Origin: JACQAI01 sp035507915
GTDB lineage: Bacteria; Pseudomonadota; Alphaproteobacteria; Elsterales; Elsteraceae
Length of the DNA stretch: 27,998 nt
Direction: 5' to 3'
Assembly (NCBI GenBank): GCA_035507915.1
Contig: DATJNS010000231.1
Span: 1-27,998 of the forward strand
In this document: positions 22,239 to 27,998 of the stretch, piece by piece
How positions within the stretch are numbered: the stretch's first letter is position 1
Layout of the letters: every line of letters starts with the position of its first letter
Notes under the pieces: generated by a model
What the model was told of the DNA's origin: nothing
Database searches by the model: none
What the model saw: only the letters and a program-made list of their open reading frames with translations
Translations under genes and position numbers: made by a program

Positions 22239-23360
22239 TCAGCGGCCGGTCAGGATCTTCTGCACCTCGTTGGTGCCGTCGTAGATCTGGAAGACGCGCG
22301 CGTCGCGGTAATACTTCTCGACCGGGAAATCGTTGACGAAGCCGTAGCCGCCATGAATTTGGATCGCCTCGGAGCACACGCGCTCGCACATCTTCGCGGC
22401 GAACAGTTTCGCCATGGAGGCTTGCTTGAGGGCGGGCGCCCGCGCCGCCTTGAGCCCGGCGGCATGCAGGCACATCTGGCGCGCGACCTCGACCTCGGTC
22501 GCCATGTCGGCGAGCTTGAAGGCGACCGCCTGATGCTCGATCAGCTTTTGCCCAAAGGTCTCGCGCTCGCGCGCATAGGCGAGCGCGGCGTCCAGGGCGG
22601 CGCGCGCGACGCCGACCGATTGGGCCGCCGCGCCGATGCGCGTGCCCTCCATGCCGGAGAGCGCGATCTTCAATCCCTCGCCCGGCCTGCCGAGCAGGCT
22701 GTCGGCTGGCAGCACGAGATCCTCGAACGCGATCTGGCACGTGTCGTTGGTGCGGTGGCCGAGCTTGCGCTCCTTGCGCACCACCGTGTAGCCGGGCTGA
22801 TCGGTGCGCAGCAGGAACGCCGAGATGCCGCGCTTGCCGGCATCCGGGTCGGTCACTGCGAGCGCGACGCCGACTCCGGCCGAGCCGCCCGACGTGATGA
22901 AGCACTTGGCGCCGTCGAGCACCCAGCCTTCGCCCCGGCGCACCGCGCGCGTGCGCAGGTTGGCGAGGTCGGAGCCGGCCTGCGGCTCGGTCAGCAGCAG
23001 ACAGGCGTGCATGCGCCCGGTCGCGACCGGACGCAAGAACGCAGCCTTCTGCGCGGGCGTGCCGTGATCGTCAACCGTCATGGCGAAAGCGTTCGCAGCG
23101 TTGATCATGTTGCACACGCCGGCGTCGCCATAGGCGAGCTCTTCGGTCGCCAGCACGTAGGCGACGAAGTCGGCGCCGGCGCCACCCCACTCGGGCGGAA
23201 TGCACACGCCGTTGAGCCCGAGCGCGCCCAGCTTGCGGACCGTCTCGACCGGCACCGTCTCGGTGCGGTCCCACTCGGCCGCGAACGGCGCGATCTCCTT
23301 GCGCACGAAGGCGCGCGTCATGTCGCGCAGCGCGGTCTGCTCGTCGGTCAGCCTGGTCAC
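22239..23360 (-). CDS. Acyl-CoA dehydrogenase
   Basis: The 373-residue flavoprotein has the normal acyl-CoA dehydrogenase build: an N-terminal helical domain (LTDEQTALRDMTRAFV), a middle beta domain with LTEPQAGSDL (123-132) and GAKCFITSGG (150-159), and a C-terminal helical domain with QIHGGYGF. These enzymes form the alpha-beta double bond of acyl-CoAs and pass electrons to ETF. The position of the catalytic glutamate (YEGT in medium-chain enzymes) reads QIYDGTNEVQ, so the base would be Asp361. The alternative glutamate site of isovaleryl-CoA enzymes appears to be Thr (GMEGTRIG). It starts with GTG at 23360, with GGGAGG 8-9 bases before. Its stop is 10 bases from the convergent Bug receptor stop. 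Confidence 0.92.
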   Translation of the reverse strand: MTRLTDEQTALRDMTRAFVRKEIAPFAAEWDRTETVPVETVRKLGALGLNGVCIPPEWGGAGADFVAYVLATEELAYGDAGVCNMINAANAFAMTVDDHGTPAQKAAFLRPVATGRMHACLLLTEPQAGSDLANLRTRAVRRGEGWVLDGAKCFITSGGSAGVGVALAVTDPDAGKRGISAFLLRTDQPGYTVVRKERKLGHRTNDTCQIAFEDLVLPADSLLGRPGEGLKIALSGMEGTRIGAAAQSVGVARAALDAALAYARERETFGQKLIEHQAVAFKLADMATEVEVARQMCLHAAGLKAARAPALKQASMAKLFAAKMCERVCSEAIQIHGGYGFVNDFPVEKYYRDARVFQIYDGTNEVQKILTGR

Positions 23361-23460
23361 GGGGTCGCCTCCCGAAGTCGCGCGGCACCTGCCGCCACGA
23401 GTCAGGGTATCAGCGTCATCCGGCGATCCGAAGCGCGCCGGACCGTCAGCCCAACTCAGC

Positions 23461-26115
23461 TCATCCGAGCACGCGGCGCGCCGCCGCCGAGACCGCCTGC
23501 TTCGTCTTGGCGAAGTCGGCCCACGGATCGGCGCCGGCGTCGAGACGCTGCGGCAGGCTCCGGATGGTGAACTGGTCGGAGCGAATGCCGCGCTCGACCT
23601 CCGCCCAGCTGAGCGGCGCCGAGACAGTGGCGCCCGGACGCGCGCGCGTCGAGTAGGCGGCGACCGCGGTCGCCTCGCGGCCGTTGCGCAGATAATCGAG
23701 GAAGATGCGGCCGCGGCGCGCCGATTTTGACATGGTCGCGGTGTAGCGCTGCGGCGCGGCGTCGACCAGGCGCTGCACCACCGCGCGCGAGAAGTCCTTG
23801 GCGGCGTCCCAGTCGAGCGCCGGCTTGATCGGCGCCACGACGTGCAGACCCTTGCCGCCGGTCGTCTTGGCGAAGCTGCGCAGGCCGAGCGTCTCCAGGA
23901 CGTCGCGCACGGCGAGCGCGGCGGCGATCACGCGCTCCCAGCCGAGCCCCTCGTCGGGATCGAGATCGAAGATCAGGCGATCGGGCTGCTCCAGCTTGTC
24001 GATCGTCGAGCCCCACGGATGGATCTCGAGCACGCCCATCTGGGCGAGCGCCACCAGGCCGCGCGCGTCCTCGATCATCACATAGGGCTCGGTGCTGTCC
24101 TTGGTCGGGACCTTGATCTCCTTGATGGCGTTCGGCATGCCGGCGGTGAGGTGCTTCTGAAAGAAGCGCTCGCCGGCCAGGCCCTCGGGGCAGCGCAGCA
24201 GGCTGAGCGGCCGCCGCGCCACGTGCGGCAGCATCGCGTCGGCGACCGCCGCGTAATACTCGGCGACCGCGAGCTTCGTGATGCCGAGATCGGGATAGAC
24301 GACGCGCCCGGCGTGGGTGACGCGCACGCCGGCGACCGTCGCCGAGCCGTCGCGCGCGATCGGCGTCTCGGGCGGCGTCGCGGACGTTGCCGGGTCGGCC
24401 GTTGCCGCAGCGAACACGCGGCCGCCGGCCGGCGGCTCCAGCACCACCTCGGCGGGCGACTTGTCGTCGCGCAGGCCGAGGAAACTCGACTGGCGCAGGA
24501 TGCCGTCGCGCGTCCACTCGCTGAAGCCGACCTCGACGACCAGCTTCGGCTCGACCCAGTGGACGTCGCGCGCCGACAGGTCGGCGGGCAGCTTCACGGT
24601 CGCGGCCTTACGCTCGAGCTTCTCGAGTCGCGCGTGCAGGCGCGCGAGCAGCTTGTCGGAGAACCCGGTGCCAACGCGGCCGGCATAGACCAACTTTCCC
24701 TTGGCGAGCTTGCCCTTGGGCGTGTGGTAGCCGAGCAGCAGCGCGCCGAAGCCGGTGCGCCCGCCCGCCGGATCGCTGAACCCGACGACCACGAACTCCT
24801 CGCGCCCGAGGCATTTCGACTTGGTCCACGCCGGGCCGCGACCGGCCCGGTAGGGCGCGTCGCGCCGTTTCGAGACGATGCCCTCGAGCCCCATGCCGCC
24901 GGCGGCGGCGAAGAACTCGGGGCCGCGGCCTTCCTGATGGTCGGCGTAGCGCACGCTCGGCGGCGCGCCGCCGCCCGCCAGCACGGCCTTGAGCGCGGCC
25001 TTGCGGTCGTCGAGCCGCGCGCCGGTCAGATCCCAGCCGTCTAGATAGAGGAGATCGAACGCCATGTAGACGAGGCCTGCGGTCGTGCCTTCGGACAGAT
25101 CGGCCTGCAGCGCCGAGAAGCTCGACACGCCGCGCTCGGTCAGATGCACGATCTCGCCGTCGAGCAGCGCCTCGCCGACGCCGAGCTCGCCGAGCGCCGC
25201 GGCCACCTCGGGGAACTTCTCGGTCCAGTCGAGCCCCTTGCGGCTGGCGAGGCGCACCTTGCCGCTCTTCAGGTGCGCGAGCATCCGATAGCCGTCGAAC
25301 TTGATCTCGTGAAGCCAGTCGTCGCCACGCGCCGGCGCCGCGACCGGCTGGGCGAGCTGGGGCAGCAGCTTCGGCGCGTGGGCGGCCTGCTTGGCGCCTT
25401 GCATGTGCGACGGATCGAACGACGCCGGCGGATCGGCGCGGGTGGCGCGGCGCCTCGAGCGCTTCGTCGCCGACGCCGCCTCGCCGGCGCCGTCCTGGGA
25501 GTGCCACACGCGGTCGGCGGCATGCGCGATCGTCGCCATCTCGCGCCCGGTGGCGGCGCTGCGCGTCTCGCGCGCGACGATGTCGTCGCCGGCTCGCGCC
25601 GCCTCGTCGCGTTCCTTGATGAGCAGCCAGTTGTCGCCGCGGTCGCCGTCGCGCCGCGTGCGCATGCGGACCAGCGCCCAGCGGCCATGCAGCTTGCTGC
25701 CGTGCAGGATGAACTTGAGGTCGCCCTTGGCGTAGCCGGCGTGAGCGTCGCCGTAGGGCTCCCACCAGCCGCGGTCCCACAGCATGACGGTGCCGCCGCC
25801 GTACTCGCCGGGCGGGATCACGCCCTCGAACCCGCCATACTCGACCGGGTGGTCCTCGACATGGACGGCGAGCCGCTTGTCGGCCGGGTCGAGGCTCGGC
25901 CCCTTGGGCACCGCCCAGCTCTTCAGCACGCCGTCGAGCTCGAGCCGGAAGTCGTAATGCAGGCGCCGGGCGGCGTGTTTCTGGATCACGAAGGCGGGCT
26001 TGCCCGGCGCCTTCGTCCGCCCGCGCGCCGGGGCCTTGGCCGAGGCGCGGGACGCCCCGGCGGGCTCGGGGGTGCGCCCGAAATCGCGCTTCTGGCGGTA
26101 CTCGCGGAGGCCCAT
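23461..26115 (-). CDS. ligD: Multifunctional DNA ligase D (end joining)
   Basis: This 884-residue protein has the order phosphoesterase, ligase, polymerase. The 3'-phosphoesterase domain (about 40-190) shows His47, His53, Asp55, Arg57 and His89, matching the spacing I recall for Pseudomonas LigD. A charged linker follows. The ATP-dependent ligase domain (about 250-560) has the nucleotidyl lysine Lys272 in EIKFDGYR, then LDGEIVHL and EGIVSKRRDAPYRAGR. The polymerase/primase domain (about 590-870) has Asp717 and Asp719 (IFDLDP) and Asp807 (FLDYLRNGR). The enzyme trims, fills and seals double-strand breaks bridged by Ku. GAGGG precedes the ATG at 26115. It diverges from ku across 120 bases. The frame is open far upstream, but only as an effect of base composition. 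Confidence 0.96.
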   Translation of the reverse strand: MGLREYRQKRDFGRTPEPAGASRASAKAPARGRTKAPGKPAFVIQKHAARRLHYDFRLELDGVLKSWAVPKGPSLDPADKRLAVHVEDHPVEYGGFEGVIPPGEYGGGTVMLWDRGWWEPYGDAHAGYAKGDLKFILHGSKLHGRWALVRMRTRRDGDRGDNWLLIKERDEAARAGDDIVARETRSAATGREMATIAHAADRVWHSQDGAGEAASATKRSRRRATRADPPASFDPSHMQGAKQAAHAPKLLPQLAQPVAAPARGDDWLHEIKFDGYRMLAHLKSGKVRLASRKGLDWTEKFPEVAAALGELGVGEALLDGEIVHLTERGVSSFSALQADLSEGTTAGLVYMAFDLLYLDGWDLTGARLDDRKAALKAVLAGGGAPPSVRYADHQEGRGPEFFAAAGGMGLEGIVSKRRDAPYRAGRGPAWTKSKCLGREEFVVVGFSDPAGGRTGFGALLLGYHTPKGKLAKGKLVYAGRVGTGFSDKLLARLHARLEKLERKAATVKLPADLSARDVHWVEPKLVVEVGFSEWTRDGILRQSSFLGLRDDKSPAEVVLEPPAGGRVFAAATADPATSATPPETPIARDGSATVAGVRVTHAGRVVYPDLGITKLAVAEYYAAVADAMLPHVARRPLSLLRCPEGLAGERFFQKHLTAGMPNAIKEIKVPTKDSTEPYVMIEDARGLVALAQMGVLEIHPWGSTIDKLEQPDRLIFDLDPDEGLGWERVIAAALAVRDVLETLGLRSFAKTTGGKGLHVVAPIKPALDWDAAKDFSRAVVQRLVDAAPQRYTATMSKSARRGRIFLDYLRNGREATAVAAYSTRARPGATVSAPLSWAEVERGIRSDQFTIRSLPQRLDAGADPWADFAKTKQAVSAAARRVLG

Positions 26116-26235
26116 GGCGACCCTCAATCCCTTGTCAAGCCTACACGAACGTCGCCGTCCAACCCTTTGACGAATAAGAAGATGGCGTGTTCCGACGTCT
26201 CGGTCTATCCTGCCTGCCTCACGAGGAGATTTACC

Positions 26236-27138
26236 ATGGCCGCGCCGCGCTCGAGCTGGAAGGGATATCTGCGGGTCAGCCTCGTCTCCTGCCCCGTCCG
26301 CCTTTACCCGGCATCGTCGGGCGCCGACCGCATCGCGTTCCACAACCTGGCGCCCGGCTCGATGTCGCGCATCACCATGGTCCCGACCGATCCGACCACC
26401 GGCAAGGCGGTGTCGCGCGACCAGCTCCAGAAGGGCTACGAGTTCGAGAAGGGGCGCTACGTCGTGATCGCCGACGAGGAGCTCGAGAAGATCCAGATCG
26501 AGAGCAACCGGGTGATCGACGTCACCCAGTTCGTCGCCGACGCGGAGATCGATCCGCTCTATCTCGACGCGCCCTATTGGCTGGCGCCCGACGGCAAGAT
26601 GGCGAACGAGACCTTCCGCGTGCTGGTCGAGGCGATGCGCCGCGAGGGCAAGGCCGGCATCGGCCGGCTGGTGCTGTCGTCGCGCGAGCGCCCGGTGCTG
26701 CTCAGCCCACGCGGCAAGGGCATCATGATCCGCACCCTGCGCGCGCCCGAGGAGGTGCGCCGCGAGGAGCCCTATTTCGAGGACATCGAGGAGGGCAAGC
26801 TCGACGAGGGCGCGATCACGCTCGCGCGCCAGATCGTCGACCAGAAGACCGCCGCCTTCGATCCCAAGGAGTTCACCGACCGCTATCAGGTGGCGCTGGC
26901 CGAGCTCATCAAGGCCAAGATCAAGGGCGAGAAGATCGTCACCGCCGAGGTCTCGACGCCGGCGCCGGTGGTCGACCTGATGGCCGCGCTCAAGCAGTCG
27001 CTCGAGACCATCAAGCCGCCGGCCTCGAGCAAGCCGACCCGCGCGCGCGGCGCCGCGCCCGGCAAACCGGAGTCCAAGCCGGAGCCCAAGAAGGCGGTCG
27101 CCGCGAAGCGCAAGGGGACCAGCCGCCGCGCCGGGTGA
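26236..27138 (+). CDS. ku: Non-homologous end-joining protein Ku
   Basis: This 300-residue bacterial Ku forms a ring-shaped homodimer that holds broken DNA ends and recruits LigD. It opens RSSWKGYLRVSLVSCPVRLY and includes the conserved QLQKGYEFEKGRYVVIADEE-like block, VIDVTQFV, DPLYLDAPYWLAPDG and AAFDPKEFTDRYQVALAELI. The core fold ends near residue 255. A tail of about 40 residues rich in Lys, Arg and Pro follows (KPEPKKAVAAKRKGTSRRAG at the end), of the kind that binds DNA in other Ku proteins. GAGGAG precedes the ATG by about 7 bases. LigD is encoded divergently, and a BRCT/TPR gene starts one base after the stop. Confidence 0.96.
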   Translation: MAAPRSSWKGYLRVSLVSCPVRLYPASSGADRIAFHNLAPGSMSRITMVPTDPTTGKAVSRDQLQKGYEFEKGRYVVIADEELEKIQIESNRVIDVTQFVADAEIDPLYLDAPYWLAPDGKMANETFRVLVEAMRREGKAGIGRLVLSSRERPVLLSPRGKGIMIRTLRAPEEVRREEPYFEDIEEGKLDEGAITLARQIVDQKTAAFDPKEFTDRYQVALAELIKAKIKGEKIVTAEVSTPAPVVDLMAALKQSLETIKPPASSKPTRARGAAPGKPESKPEPKKAVAAKRKGTSRRAG

Positions 27139-27139
27139 C

Positions 27140-27998
27140 ATGACCAGCCTCCGCGTCGAGGGCACCAGCTTCTTCCTCGTCGGGCGCCTCGAGCGCCTGC
27201 CGAAGAGCCGCATCGAACGCGAGCTGACCGCGCGGGGCGCCAAGCTCCACCGCCGCCTGGGCCGCAAGACCGACATCGCCGTGATCACGCACGAGGCGGC
27301 GGGCCGGCTCGCCTCGGCGACCCTGGAGGCCGTGCGCGCGCTGCCGCCCGAGCGCTGCCTCAGCGAGGACGGCTTCCTCCGGGCGCTCGGCCTGATGCCG
27401 CCGCTGCACGGCAAGGACATCGACGCCGCGCGCTTCCTGGGCCTCTCGGGCTTGAGCGCCGACGAGGTGCGCCAGCTCGCGCTGTTCGACGTGCTGACGC
27501 CAGGCGACGGCCGCTTCGGCTTCAGCGATCTCAAGGTCGCGCAGCACATCGCCGGCCTGCGCCAGCGCAAGGCGTCGCTCGACCTCATCCTCAAGGCGGC
27601 GACCGAGCTTCGGCGCCGCCGACGCGGCGCCACGCCGGCCGACATCGCGCGGCTCGACATCGCGCCGTCGGGCGACCTGATGCTGCGCATCGGCGACGTG
27701 CTGGCCGAGCTCGACGGCCAGATGCGCTTCGCCTGGGAGCAGCCGCCGCCCGATCCCGATGCGCTGTTCGAGGCGGCCGAGGAGGCCGCCGGCACCGGCG
27801 ACCTCGCGACCGCCGAGCGCCTGTATTACGCGTGCCTCGCCGCCAGCCCGCGCGACCCGATCGTGCGCTTCAATCTCGGCAACGTGCTGCGCGAGCTCGG
27901 CCGCACCGCCGAGGCCAAGGTGCACTACCTGGCGGCGCTCGAAGCCGAGCCGACCTTCGCCGAGGCGCACTTCAACCTCGCCCATCTCGCGATGGCGG
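27140..27998 (+). CDS. BRCT-like / MerR-like HTH / TPR protein coupled to ku, C-terminus cut off
   Basis: The frame runs from an ATG one base after the ku stop to the window edge, giving 286 residues. Residues 8-85 look like a BRCT domain: FFLVGRLERLPKSRIERELT, RGAKLHRRLGRKTDIAVIT and a closing CLSEDGFLRALGL. Residues 94-160 resemble a MerR winged helix: ARFLGLSGLSADEVRQLALF, DVLTPGDGRFGFSDLKVAQH, then AGLRQRKASLDLILKA. Residues 206 to the end form TPR repeats, such as AEEAAGTGDLATAERLYYAC and LGNVLRELGRTAEAKVHYLA. BRCT domains bind partners in repair, HTH regions bind DNA and TPRs bind proteins, so a scaffold or regulator for end joining is a reasonable inference. It has no ribosome binding site of its own beyond the ku end, so coupled translation is likely. 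The domain calls rest on pattern reading. Confidence 0.72.
   Translation, partial: MTSLRVEGTSFFLVGRLERLPKSRIERELTARGAKLHRRLGRKTDIAVITHEAAGRLASATLEAVRALPPERCLSEDGFLRALGLMPPLHGKDIDAARFLGLSGLSADEVRQLALFDVLTPGDGRFGFSDLKVAQHIAGLRQRKASLDLILKAATELRRRRRGATPADIARLDIAPSGDLMLRIGDVLAELDGQMRFAWEQPPPDPDALFEAAEEAAGTGDLATAERLYYACLAASPRDPIVRFNLGNVLRELGRTAEAKVHYLAALEAEPTFAEAHFNLAHLAMA

Noticed and set aside
26133..26138. A perfect TTGACA facing ligD as its -35 element.
   Set aside because: It is only 17 bases from the ligD ATG, so the matching -10 would fall on the start codon, where no such sequence exists.
26116..27795. An open minus-strand frame continuing upstream of ligD through ku and the next gene, which would make a protein of over 1400 residues.
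   Set aside because: The ligD start at 26115 has a ribosome binding site and family-like N-terminus. The extension is antisense to ku and to the BRCT/TPR gene and has no domain features, only Arg/Ala/Gly-rich sequence from GC-rich codons.

Overview
The window is a high-GC chromosomal segment packed with short intergenic gaps and many non-coding frames left open by GC-rich codon use. Gene content points to an alphaproteobacterium of the soil or rhizobial type. The indicators are Bug-type tricarboxylate receptors, a two-part chromate transporter, a QueC with a long Cys-Cys loop, a three-domain LigD with Ku, a FixK/FNR box, and palindromic intergenic repeats of the type common in Bradyrhizobium-like genomes. 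I cannot fix the genus. I see no phage, insertion sequence, CRISPR array, tRNA or rRNA.

Left part (1-9050), a catabolic neighbourhood. On the minus strand run a Rieske dioxygenase alpha subunit, an orphan Bug receptor overlapping it by 4 bases, a beta-class-like glutathione S-transferase, and the start of a GNAT acetyltransferase. Palindromic repeats separate the last genes. Divergent from these is a Tat-exported type B carboxylesterase, followed 4 bases later by a KgtP-like carboxylate symporter. Next come a frameshifted protein-L-isoaspartate methyltransferase (pcm), an HxH amidohydrolase and a 37-residue lipoprotein. Together they suggest hydrolysis of an ester or amide, uptake of the acid, and ring hydroxylation. 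The substrate is not known.

Middle part (9050-16960). This holds a PilZ-domain protein, a luciferase-like flavin oxidoreductase, a DUF4149 membrane protein, a family III CoA-transferase divergent from an ABC-type periplasmic receptor without permease genes, a two-gene chromate transporter, a secreted protein of unknown function, and an orphan ParA-like ATPase.

Right part (17100-27998). Two tRNA-modification genes overlap (Sua5-type threonylcarbamoyl-AMP synthase and queC). Then come ompW behind a near-perfect FNR/FixK box, a GlcD-like FAD dehydrogenase, a second Bug receptor whose start lies in a palindromic repeat, and an acyl-CoA dehydrogenase. The window ends with a non-homologous end-joining locus: ligD and ku diverge from a 120-base gap, and ku is followed one base later by a gene whose product appears to combine a BRCT-like domain, a MerR-like helix-turn-helix and TPR repeats. 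That third gene is the most unusual item here.
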